Source of the DNA: Allosphingosinicella deserti | GTDB taxonomy: Bacteria; Pseudomonadota; Alphaproteobacteria; Sphingomonadales; Sphingomonadaceae | Direction of reading: 5' to 3' | DNA: 64,000 bases | Assembly (NCBI RefSeq): GCF_003012735.1 | Contig: NZ_PXYI01000001.1 | Span: forward strand, 806,001 to 870,000 | Shown: piece after piece, positions 33,153-40,513 of the stretch | How the letters are laid out: each line of letters opens with the position of its first letter | How positions within the stretch are numbered: the stretch's first letter is position 1 | Position numbers and translations under genes: made by a program | The notes under the pieces: generated by a model | What the model was told of the DNA's origin: nothing | The model's database searches: none | Seen by the model: the letters and a program-made list of their open reading frames with translations, nothing else

Positions 33153-33625
33153 GGGGCATCCTCGCGCAGCCGGAACACCGCGGCGTCCACGGCAGCGATC
33201 GCATAATCGGCATCAGTGCAGCCAGCGCGGCCGTCCGGGTCGGTCAGGTTGAAATGGAGGTCGGCCACCGCCGACAGGACGCTGCTGTTCGGCCGGGCCG
33301 CAAGCAGGGATGCGAGTTCCCCGGTGAATTCGTGCAGGGCGCGTGAAATGCGCCCGGCATCGGTGGGGCTCGCGCGGACCAGGTTGGAAAGTTCGCTGGC
33401 GAGGGCGTCGACGCCATAATGATCGCCCGCCTTGCCGCCGACGATCTTGCCGCCCGCCGCCGCGCCGCCGCCGGCGAGCCCGAGCTCGCGGGAGATGGTC
33501 GTCGCCACGCGGCTGGAGAGAGACGTCATCGCGGCGGCGGCGTAGCCCGCGGGACTGTTCGTGACGCCGCCGGTGGCGCCGAGCGAGGCGCCTTGAACGC
33601 GGCCACTGCCGATCGACTGAATCAT
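33134..33625 (-). CDS. Unknown T3SS-linked protein
   Basis: 163 residues from ATG 33625, with GAAAG upstream. It starts MIQSIGSGRVQGASLG, Ser/Gly-rich and without a Sec signal, then a Gly/Ala-rich middle and a helical C terminus (ASELSNLVRASPTDAGRIS, ALHEFTGELASLLAAR). No family recognised. A T3SS box lies 65 bases upstream. It overlaps the decayed DUF1521 gene by 19 bases, so both are probably one transcript. It may be a secreted protein or a chaperone-like partner for the next gene product. Confidence 0.65.
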   Translation of the reverse strand: MIQSIGSGRVQGASLGATGGVTNSPAGYAAAAMTSLSSRVATTISRELGLAGGGAAAGGKIVGGKAGDHYGVDALASELSNLVRASPTDAGRISRALHEFTGELASLLAARPNSSVLSAVADLHFNLTDPDGRAGCTDADYAIAAVDAAVFRLREDAPWKPEL

Positions 33626-33689
33626 CTTTCGTACTCGTCCGATGCCTGCAACATAATGGCGTGAATAGCGGATCTCGCGGCCTTGCGCG

Positions 33690-33706
33690 CTCAACGAATC
33701 GCTTAG
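33690..33706. promoter_or_regulatory. T3SS box in a divergent promoter
   Basis: CTCAACGAATCGCTTAG, a match to the palindromic consensus. It lies 65 bases from the minus-strand start at 33625 and 41 bases from the plus-strand start at 33748, so it could serve both. Confidence 0.75.
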
Positions 33707-33747
33707 GGGATGTTACGCACGGCAAAGCCCCGTTCGGGAGAGATGGA

Positions 33748-34134
33748 ATGTTCGTGACCCTCGCCGCCGGTCTTGCCGCCACCGCGACCCAGATGCCAAA
33801 TGCCGAGCGCGCGCGCATTCTCGACGTCGCCCGAGAGCCAGTCGCAAAGCGGCTCGGAAAATCGGTAGCATTCGTGGTGCGAACGCTCGAGCGGCAGGGG
33901 GATTGGGCGTTCCTGATTGCGGCGATGCAGGACGGCTCGGGACGCCCGATCAGTTTCACCGGAACGCCGCTGGCATCGGCCGAAGCCCAGGGCATGATCT
34001 CGAAGGATTACGCCGCTCTGCTGCGCCTGAACGGCGGCCAGTGGCGCGTCGTTGACACTGCGGTCGGTCCGACGGACGTCGCCTGGGCCGATTGGCCGGA
34101 GAAGCACGGCGCCCCGAAGGCCCTGTTTCCATAA
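33748..34134 (+). CDS. Small box-controlled protein with hydrophobic N terminus
   Basis: 128 residues from ATG 33748, chosen because GGGAGAG precedes it; the frame is open back to 33661. The start MFVTLAAGLAATATQ may be a signal peptide. The rest is a compact alpha/beta sequence: VAFVVRTLERQGDWAFLIAAMQ, ALLRLNGGQWRVVDTAVGPTDVAW, which looks like periplasmic domains with a W-x-V-x-D strand pattern. It is alone on its transcript but under a T3SS box. It could be an immunity or accessory protein. Family unknown. Confidence 0.6.
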   Translation: MFVTLAAGLAATATQMPNAERARILDVAREPVAKRLGKSVAFVVRTLERQGDWAFLIAAMQDGSGRPISFTGTPLASAEAQGMISKDYAALLRLNGGQWRVVDTAVGPTDVAWADWPEKHGAPKALFP

Positions 34135-34161
34135 AGGCTGTCACCTGGGAACGAAGTCCGA

Positions 34162-34479
34162 TCAGTAACTTCCGTGCTCGTTGCCGCTGGTCCAATATTG
34201 GAAAGAGCGGCCCAGATCGTGGGTCGAAAAGACGACGTTGCCGCGGTTGAGTTCGTGCGCCATTGCCGGTTTCCCGTCGAGGGTGCCAGACCACCAGCCC
34301 GATCCGCGCTTGCCGACGAACACGGCCTGCTTGCCGCTGTTGCTTCGCGCCTGCATGCGAGTGGCGCCCTTGACCACGGAGAAGCCAATCCGGCACGGCT
34401 CCGGCGGCGCCGTGTCGAACACGCAGGTCGCGGGCTCGGCCGCCGCGGCCAGGGCCGCGGCGATCAGCGCCAGGCTCAT
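34162..34479 (-). CDS. Small periplasmic protein, putative immunity to the peptidoglycan hydrolase
   Basis: 105 residues. MSLALIAAALAAAAEPATC is a Sec signal; a disulfide is likely between the two cysteines of the mature start (ATCVFDTAPPEPCRIGF). The rest is short beta strands rich in Ser/Gly/Trp (SGWWSGTLDGKPA, FQYWTSGNEHGSY), reminiscent in size and composition of lysozyme inhibitors of the MliC/PliC kind, without firm homology. Its start overlaps the stop of the peptidoglycan hydrolase gene (ATGA 34476-34479), the classic effector-immunity layout. Immunity is inferred from context. Confidence 0.6.
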   Translation of the reverse strand: MSLALIAAALAAAAEPATCVFDTAPPEPCRIGFSVVKGATRMQARSNSGKQAVFVGKRGSGWWSGTLDGKPAMAHELNRGNVVFSTHDLGRSFQYWTSGNEHGSY

Positions 34480-35849
34480 CGCTGCATGATCGCCGCAGCG
34501 ATTCGTGAGCGCTGTGCGGAATCGCCGACGATGTCGGCGGGACGCTCATAATAGCGGCAGACGATCGCGGCGGCGTCGCCGGCATTGGCGGCGCCGCGCA
34601 GCCTCTGCCCCGCGCCGCGCTCGGACGTCGACAGCTCGTGCTGGATGAAGCGCAATTGCTCGCCGAAGGTGGAGCTGCGGATATCGTGGCCGGCCCAGGC
34701 GGCGAAGGCCGCCTGGCGCGGGCCTTCCCATTGCGCGAGCCCGTAACCCGGGCCGCCGCCATGCTGGCGGATGTTCGCGTTCATGCCACTCTCCGCATCG
34801 AGATTGGCGACAATGCCCGCGGCCTGCGCGCGGGTCCATCCCTGGTTCTGGAAGAAGGCCATCGCTTGATCGATCCGCCCCTCGCGGGTGGCGGCGGCGG
34901 TTCCGACCTGGCCGGTACGCGCCGTGCCGTCCGCCGCCGCCGGCGTGACGCCCTGATCCCGTACACTGGCGGGCGCCCGCAGGATCTTGCCGCCGTTGGA
35001 GAGCGCCCACGACAGATCGCCGTAGGTCACCTTTTGGCTGCCATCCGGATTGCGGTTGTTCGATCCGATCGTCTTGCCGTCACCGGCGTAGAGCACGGTG
35101 TGCGACACGCCGCCGCCCTGGATGATGACGACGTCGCCCGGTTTCGCCTGCGACGCGCTGACCTCTGTCCAGCCGCGTCCGCGCAGCGTGGAGTTTAGCT
35201 GTTTGACGGAATCGGTGTGGAGATTGCCCGGCAACTGCCCTGCTTCGGTCAGCACTGCCGAGACGAAATTGGCGCAGCAGATATTGGCCGGAACGTTGGC
35301 GTTCATCGGCAGATTGTCGCTGCGGTCGCCGCGCAGATCGGCGGCATTGCGGCCGAGATATTGCTTGGCGATGTCGGCCGGGTTGCGGCCGTTGCCCGTG
35401 CCGCCGGGAGCTTCGACACCGCCGACGCTGCCGGCGCCGCCGGCCTGACCGCCGCGTGCGCCGCCGCCGAGCTGGATCGTCTGATCGGGGAAGATGAGGT
35501 GCGGGTTGGCAAGGCCGTTGTCGAGCGCGAGATCGCGCCAGTTGAGGCCGAATTTCGCAGCGATCCCCGACAAGGTGTCCCCCGGCTGTACCCTGTAGCT
35601 GCCGCCTGCGCCTGCGCCGCCACGTGCGGCGCCGCCCCCGGGAATGGCAATGGTCTGATCGGCGAAGATCAGGTTCGGGTTCGAGATCTGGGGATTGGCG
35701 GCGCGGAGCGCTGACAGGGAGATGCCGTTGGCCGCGGCGATTTCGGAGAGCGTGTCGCCGCGCTTGACCGTGTAGCTGTTGGCGCTGCTGCTGCTATTGC
35801 CGCCGCTGCTGATCGATTGCGTGCGCGCCGCAGTAACCGACTCGACCAT
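34476..35849 (-). CDS. LysM-LysM-NlpC/P60-like-phage lysozyme protein, putative T3SS antibacterial effector
   Basis: 457 residues from ATG 35849, preceded by CGGAGG. No Sec signal: the start is Ser/Thr/Asn-rich (MVESVTAARTQSISSGG). Domains in order: LysM 26-70 (YTVKRGDTLSEIAAANGIS), LysM 85-127 (YRVQPGDTLSGIA), an NlpC/P60 or CHAP-like peptidase 157-292 with Cys191/192 (ICCANFVSAV) and His250 (SHTVLYAG), and a phage-tail-lysozyme domain 324-450 with candidate Glu353 (ANLDAESGMN, GYGLAQWEG). It would bind and cut peptidoglycan in two ways. A T3SS box lies 55 bases upstream and a small periplasmic protein gene follows. Secretion by the T3SS is inferred. Confidence 0.8.
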   Translation of the reverse strand: MVESVTAARTQSISSGGNSSSSANSYTVKRGDTLSEIAAANGISLSALRAANPQISNPNLIFADQTIAIPGGGAARGGAGAGGSYRVQPGDTLSGIAAKFGLNWRDLALDNGLANPHLIFPDQTIQLGGGARGGQAGGAGSVGGVEAPGGTGNGRNPADIAKQYLGRNAADLRGDRSDNLPMNANVPANICCANFVSAVLTEAGQLPGNLHTDSVKQLNSTLRGRGWTEVSASQAKPGDVVIIQGGGVSHTVLYAGDGKTIGSNNRNPDGSQKVTYGDLSWALSNGGKILRAPASVRDQGVTPAAADGTARTGQVGTAAATREGRIDQAMAFFQNQGWTRAQAAGIVANLDAESGMNANIRQHGGGPGYGLAQWEGPRQAAFAAWAGHDIRSSTFGEQLRFIQHELSTSERGAGQRLRGAANAGDAAAIVCRYYERPADIVGDSAQRSRIAAAIMQR

Positions 35850-35903
35850 ACTCGCCTCCGTAAACCGTCGAAGAATGGATCGCATTCGGTTCCGCCGGTG
35901 TCT

Positions 35904-35920
35904 CTCAACGATTCGTTTAG
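35904..35920. promoter_or_regulatory. T3SS box upstream of the peptidoglycan hydrolase
   Basis: CTCAACGATTCGTTTAG, differing from the perfect palindrome at one base. It lies 55 bases upstream of ATG 35849 (minus strand). Confidence 0.75.
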
Positions 35921-36036
35921 AGCAAGATGACGGAGCTTCGCCTCCCGACGTGACGATCAGCGCATTTCTGCGGTTCTCGCCATCCGCCTCATGTCGTAGC
36001 GGACGATCGGGACGCGGGAAGTGGAAGAGGGGCATC

Positions 36037-37098
36037 GTGGCAAGAAACGGCCGGTCGGAACGTGGTGCCACGATCATCGATGTCGCACGCCGCGCCGGCG
36101 TGTCGGCGATGACGGTCTCGCGCGTGATCAACGGGCGCAGCAGCGTCCGCCCGGAGACCCGCGCTGCCGTGGAACGCGCGATCGAAGCGCTTGCCTACAC
36201 GCCCAACACGGCGGCGCGCAGTCTCGTCAGGTCCGCCGAACTGCGCATCGGGATCATCTATTCCAATCCGAGCGCCGCCTTCATGAGCGAGTTCCTGACC
36301 GGCATCTACGAGGAGGCCTCCTCCACCGGGGCGCGCCTCGTCCTGCTCAAGGGCGAGGGCGGTCGTCCCCCGGCCCAGGCGGCGCTGAAACGATTTCGCA
36401 AGTCCGCTTTGTCGGGCGTCATCCTCGCGCCGCCTCTGGGCGAGACCCGCTCCGTCCTGAGCGCCGTACGGAGTTGGGAGCTGCCCGTGGCCGCAATCGG
36501 CGCCTATGACGTCGACGGGGTCGCCTGCGTCCGCATCGACGATCGCAGCGCGGCTTTCGAGATGACCCGGCACCTGCTCGATCTCGGCCATCGCAAGATC
36601 GGCTTCGTCCTCGGCAATCCCGATCAGACGGCGAGCGCCGAGCGCATGGCGGGTTTCTATGCCGCGATCAGGGAGGTGGGCGGCGTCGAGGTCAAGGTGG
36701 CGCAGGGAGATTTCAGCTACGCGTCCGGGCTGGTGGCCGGAGAACAGCTTCTCGGCGGCGACGAGCGCCCGACCGCGATCTTCGCGAGCAACGACGACAT
36801 GGCGGCCGCCATCGTCTCCGTAGCCCACCGCCGGCACCTCGATGTGCCGAGCGAACTCACGGTGGCCGGGTTCGACGATACGAGCGCGGCGGTGACTTTG
36901 TGGCCACCGCTCACCACCGTCCATCAGCCGTTGCGGCGCCTTGCCGCGGAGGCACTCGCGGCGGTCACCGCAGCAGCTTCGGCCGGGAGCACGGTCGCGA
37001 CGTGCCGGGCGAAGATCCTGGACCATTCGATCGTCAAACGGGAATCGTTGGCCGCGCCGCTCGGCGGCGCGGACGCCCGATCGGATCCGGACGCCTGA
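36037..37098 (+). CDS. LacI-family repressor of the xylan-type locus
   Basis: 353 residues from GTG 36037 (GAAGAGGGG upstream). The helix-turn-helix is standard: ATIIDVARRAGVSAMTVSRVING, RPETRAAVERAIEALAYTPN. The periplasmic-binding-type core follows (IGIIYSNPSAAFMSEFLTGIYE, ILAPPLGET, FASNDDMAAAIVSVAHRR, VAGFDDTSAAVTLWPPLTTV). Convergent with the GH43 gene, with no gap between the stops. Its operators are probably the two ATGTTnACGTnAACAT-type sites at 39975 and 40150. Confidence 0.92.
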   Translation: MARNGRSERGATIIDVARRAGVSAMTVSRVINGRSSVRPETRAAVERAIEALAYTPNTAARSLVRSAELRIGIIYSNPSAAFMSEFLTGIYEEASSTGARLVLLKGEGGRPPAQAALKRFRKSALSGVILAPPLGETRSVLSAVRSWELPVAAIGAYDVDGVACVRIDDRSAAFEMTRHLLDLGHRKIGFVLGNPDQTASAERMAGFYAAIREVGGVEVKVAQGDFSYASGLVAGEQLLGGDERPTAIFASNDDMAAAIVSVAHRRHLDVPSELTVAGFDDTSAAVTLWPPLTTVHQPLRRLAAEALAAVTAAASAGSTVATCRAKILDHSIVKRESLAAPLGGADARSDPDA

Positions 37099-38721
37099 TC
37101 AGGAGCCGGGAGTGTCGCTGCCTTCGTAGCGGAACCAGGCGAAGTCGGCGGCACGCCCGGCACCGGAGACATCCTGGCAGGCAAGCCCGACGAAGGCGCC
37201 GGTGAAATTCGGCAGACCCGGCAGCGTCACTTCGTCCGAAAGGATGCTGGCATCGATCACGGGGGGCAGGATCTGCCATTGCTCCGCACCGCCTGCTCGC
37301 CAGGCAAAGCGAAGGATGTCGTGATCCACCTCCACGCGCAACTCGATCTCGCCGTCCGGAAGCCGGGGCACGGCGAGCTCGATCGTGCATCCTTCCTCCG
37401 GCTGCGCCGACATGATCTGAAGTCGCCTCACCCCGTCTTCGCGCGTGACGTGGAGATATTGGAATTTGGTGCCGTTATAGTAGCAGACCAGCCCGGCCGC
37501 CTGCTGGAAATGGGCAGGATCGTAGTCCAGCAAGGTCGTGGCGGTGTAGCGGAAATGCTCCTGCCTTCGGGCAACCAGAGCCTGGCTGAAATGGCTGCCG
37601 ATCGTCTCGCGGCCGAAAAGTCGCAGCCAGCCCGGTCGCGCTTCCAGGCTGAAGATCGACGCGGGCTCGGGCGTGCGAAGCCATTGGAGGTCGACAGGAA
37701 GGTCCGGACCACCGAAGCTGCCGTCCCAGGCGCTTAAGGGCCAGGGCGCCGGCTCGAGACCGGGGGCGGGTGGCGCGGAATCGGGCTCCGCATCGGCGGC
37801 AATCGTCCGCAGCCATCCATCCGCGCCCCAGCGAACCGGCTGGATTGCGGTTTCGCGCCCGAGGGGGCAGCGCTCACGCCCGGCGAGCGGGCGGCCGCAC
37901 AGATAGGCAAGCCATGTGGTGCCGTCCGCGAGTTCAACCAGATCGCCGTGGCCGGCGCGCGCGAGCGGCCCTTCGCGACGGCCGCCGGACGTCAGCACGG
38001 CACCATCGGGGTGGACCTCATAGGGGCCGAAGAGCGTGCGGGAGCGCGCCATGACGACGGCGTGATCCCAGCCCGTGCCGCCCTCGGCGACGAGGAGGTG
38101 GTACCAACCGCCGCGCTTGTAGAGATGCGGTCCTTCGGTGAATCCGCGCTCGGTGCCGGCGAAGATGAGGCGCCGCTCACCGACAAGACGGAGCGATTCT
38201 CGGTCGAGTTCCTGCGCGACGATCCCGGCAAAACGCCCGCGGCCCGGCCGATGATCCCACAGCATGTTGAGCAGCCAGCTGCGACCATCGTCGTCGTGAA
38301 ACAGTGCGGGATCGAATCCGCTGCTGTTGAGGTGCACCGGATCGGACCAGGTGCCGTCGACCCGATCGCAGACCACCAGATAATTGTGGAAGTCGCGCAG
38401 CGACGCACCGGCGGCGCCGTTTACGGTCGTCCGGCCGTAACGCTTGACGTCGGTGTAGACGAGCCAGAACTTGCCATCGGCGTGGCTGAGATCGGGCGCC
38501 CAGACTCCGCACGAATCCGGAGCGCCGCGCATGTCGAGCTGGGAGGCTCGGGTCAGCGGACGCGCCGCCAGGCGCCAATGGACAAGATCCCGGCTGTGGT
38601 GGATCTGCACGCCTGGAAACCATTCGAAGGTCGAAGTCGCGATGTAGATGTCGCCTTCGACGCGGACGATCGAAGGATCGGGGTTGAAGCCCCGCAGGAT
38701 CGGATTGCGGATGTGAGTCAT
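37099..38721 (-). CDS. GH43-family glycoside hydrolase (beta-xylosidase-like)
   Basis: 540 residues without a clear signal peptide, so probably cytoplasmic. The five-bladed propeller start is typical (NPILRGFNPDPSIVRVEGD, with catalytic Asp in PDPS, then FEWFPGVQIHHSRDLVHW), APDLSHADGKFWLVYTD follows, and EGPHLYKRGGWYHLL carries the general-acid Glu. The C-terminal DUF1349/GH43-C2-like sandwich is from about 340. This two-domain layout is usual for xylan 1,4-beta-xylosidases of GH43_11. Its start overlaps the stop of the MFS gene. Confidence 0.9.
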   Translation of the reverse strand: MTHIRNPILRGFNPDPSIVRVEGDIYIATSTFEWFPGVQIHHSRDLVHWRLAARPLTRASQLDMRGAPDSCGVWAPDLSHADGKFWLVYTDVKRYGRTTVNGAAGASLRDFHNYLVVCDRVDGTWSDPVHLNSSGFDPALFHDDDGRSWLLNMLWDHRPGRGRFAGIVAQELDRESLRLVGERRLIFAGTERGFTEGPHLYKRGGWYHLLVAEGGTGWDHAVVMARSRTLFGPYEVHPDGAVLTSGGRREGPLARAGHGDLVELADGTTWLAYLCGRPLAGRERCPLGRETAIQPVRWGADGWLRTIAADAEPDSAPPAPGLEPAPWPLSAWDGSFGGPDLPVDLQWLRTPEPASIFSLEARPGWLRLFGRETIGSHFSQALVARRQEHFRYTATTLLDYDPAHFQQAAGLVCYYNGTKFQYLHVTREDGVRRLQIMSAQPEEGCTIELAVPRLPDGEIELRVEVDHDILRFAWRAGGAEQWQILPPVIDASILSDEVTLPGLPNFTGAFVGLACQDVSGAGRAADFAWFRYEGSDTPGS

Positions 38722-39965
38722 GCGGGTTTGCGCACCAGGGTCCAGAGAATGAGCGCCCCGACGAGGTCGACGACGCCGAGCAGGATGAAGAAGGGGCCGT
38801 AGCCGACCTGATCGACCATGCCGCCGAGCAGCAGGGAGAAAACCAGCACCCCGAAATTGCCGGCTAGACCGGCCAATCCGGTCGCCGTGGCGACCTCGTT
38901 GCGACGGAACAGATCGGACGCCATCGTGATGACGGACACCGACAGCGTCTGGTGCGCGAAGCCGCCGAGGCAGAGCAAAGCGATTGCCGCGTACGGACTG
39001 GAGACGAACCCGACGAACCCCATGCCGATCATCATCGCGGCGCCGATGGTGAAGGCGCAGCGGCGTGCGTCGATCAGCGAGACGCCGTGACGCTGGAGGA
39101 AGGCGGCGACGGCGGGTCCGAACAGACAGCCAAGGTCTGCGGCGAGGAAGGGTAGCCAGGCGAAGAGGGCGATCTGGGTAAGATCGAAGCCGCGCTCGCG
39201 GGCCAGATAAAGCGGCATCCAGAAGGACAGCATGCCCCAGACCGGATCCGCCAACATCCTCGGCAAGGCGATGCCCCAGAGATCACGCCGCCGCAGCAGC
39301 GATGGAATCGACGCCCGCTTGTCCCCCGCGGCGAGCCTGGCCTCCTGCCCATCGGCGATCTGCGCCTGTTCCTTCGGGCGGATGAAGCGGTGGCGCTGGG
39401 GCGTGTCGTACCACCAAAGCCAGGCGGCCACCCACACGAGACCGGAGGCACCGGCCACGAGGAATGCCAGGCGCCAGCTGTGCATGGCCGCCGCCCAGGC
39501 CACTAACCCCGGCGCGAGAATGGCACCGAAGGACGCGCCGATATTGTAGATGCCGCCGGCAAGTCCGCGCTCGCGTGCCGGAAACCACTCGGCGATCAAT
39601 TTCTGGCCGGCGGGCTGGGCCGATCCTTCGGCCAGGCCGAGCATCCCGCGCAACATCGCAAAGCCGAGCCAGCCGTTCGCGAAAACGTGCGCCATGGTCA
39701 GCAGCGACCACAAAGCGGCGCAGGCGGCAAAGCCAAGCCGCAAGCCGGCGCCGTCGAGCAGGTAGCCCGCGAGCGGCTGGAACATGATCCCCACCTGGAA
39801 TGCGCCGGTAATCCAGCCATATTGCTCGGTGCTGATCGACTGTTCCTCGAGGATCAGCGGCGCGGCGACACCCAACACGGCGCGGGTGAGGTAATTTATG
39901 ATCATGGCGGCGACGAACAAGGCCATGATCGTCCAGCGCAAGTGAGGGATGCCAGTCCTGGGCAA
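38718..39965 (-). CDS. MFS transporter (ACS family), sugar or sugar acid uptake
   Basis: 415 residues, 12 hydrophobic segments. The first region (MIINYLTRAVLGVAAPLILEE) and AEGSAQPAGQKLIAEWFPARERGLAGGIYN are typical of the anion:cation symporter group (ExuT/GudP-like). TTG 39965 is taken as start, with GGAGAAGG just upstream. It is first in the minus-strand operon with GH43 and has a putative LacI operator directly upstream. It probably carries xylo-oligosaccharides or a uronate; substrate inferred. Confidence 0.85.
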   Translation of the reverse strand: MPRTGIPHLRWTIMALFVAAMIINYLTRAVLGVAAPLILEEQSISTEQYGWITGAFQVGIMFQPLAGYLLDGAGLRLGFAACAALWSLLTMAHVFANGWLGFAMLRGMLGLAEGSAQPAGQKLIAEWFPARERGLAGGIYNIGASFGAILAPGLVAWAAAMHSWRLAFLVAGASGLVWVAAWLWWYDTPQRHRFIRPKEQAQIADGQEARLAAGDKRASIPSLLRRRDLWGIALPRMLADPVWGMLSFWMPLYLARERGFDLTQIALFAWLPFLAADLGCLFGPAVAAFLQRHGVSLIDARRCAFTIGAAMMIGMGFVGFVSSPYAAIALLCLGGFAHQTLSVSVITMASDLFRRNEVATATGLAGLAGNFGVLVFSLLLGGMVDQVGYGPFFILLGVVDLVGALILWTLVRKPA

Positions 39966-39974
39966 CAGCCTTCT

Positions 39975-39990
39975 CCGTTAACGTAAACAT
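39975..39990. promoter_or_regulatory. Putative LacI operator, MFS side
   Basis: The 16 bases end in GTTAACGTAAACAT, a near palindrome with a central CG, matching the better copy at 40150 in most positions. It lies 9 bases upstream of the MFS start codon region. Confidence 0.55.
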
Positions 39991-40149
39991 CGACATCTCG
40001 GCCGACGCCGAGCCGCGCTGGAGGGGCGGCGCTCTTGAAGGGAAGCGAAGCCTTGTCCGTGGTTATAGCCGTGGAAGCCGCTCCGTCCAGCCACCGAGTT
40101 CGTCTATTTGTACGAGTATTGACAAGCAAAGAGGTGCGGCGTAGCGTCC

Positions 40150-40165
40150 ATGTTAACGTGAACAT
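40150..40165. promoter_or_regulatory. Putative LacI operator, TonB-receptor side
   Basis: ATGTTAACGTGAACAT is palindromic except for one pair, with the central CG usual for LacI-family sites. Two such copies on both sides of the divergent promoter support control by the LacI gene at 36037. Confidence 0.6.
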
Positions 40166-40513
40166 TCATCCACACCAGAGTCATCTGGTTGGCAGTCGAA
40201 GCGACAAGCGACTCGAACAATCGAGCGACCAAAGGTGCGTGCAAGCATCCGGAGAGGGAACCCATGAAGAACCAGCGCACAGACATCACGTAGGATCGCT
40301 GCCTTAGCCACATGTGGTGAGGCATTCGTTCACGTCCTCTCGCAAGGCCGCAGACACGGTAACTGCATGACTGTGTCGGCAGGCAATGCAGAGTCATGTT
40401 CATCGAAATCGTCATTGCTCGCAGCGGCGTACCGAAATCAATCGGGCGTTACGCTTCTGTGCGCCAAAAAAACAACGGCAACACGATCAGCAAGCCATCA
40501 TGGGAGGCCCCGA

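Larger units (their letters stand above)
39966..40513. other. Divergent regulatory region of the xylan-type locus
   Basis: 548 bases between the MFS and TonB-receptor starts, holding two LacI-type operators (39975-39990 and 40150-40165). The remainder up to 40513 shows no convincing gene; it ends with GGGAGG, the binding site for the TonB-receptor start. Confidence 0.6.
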
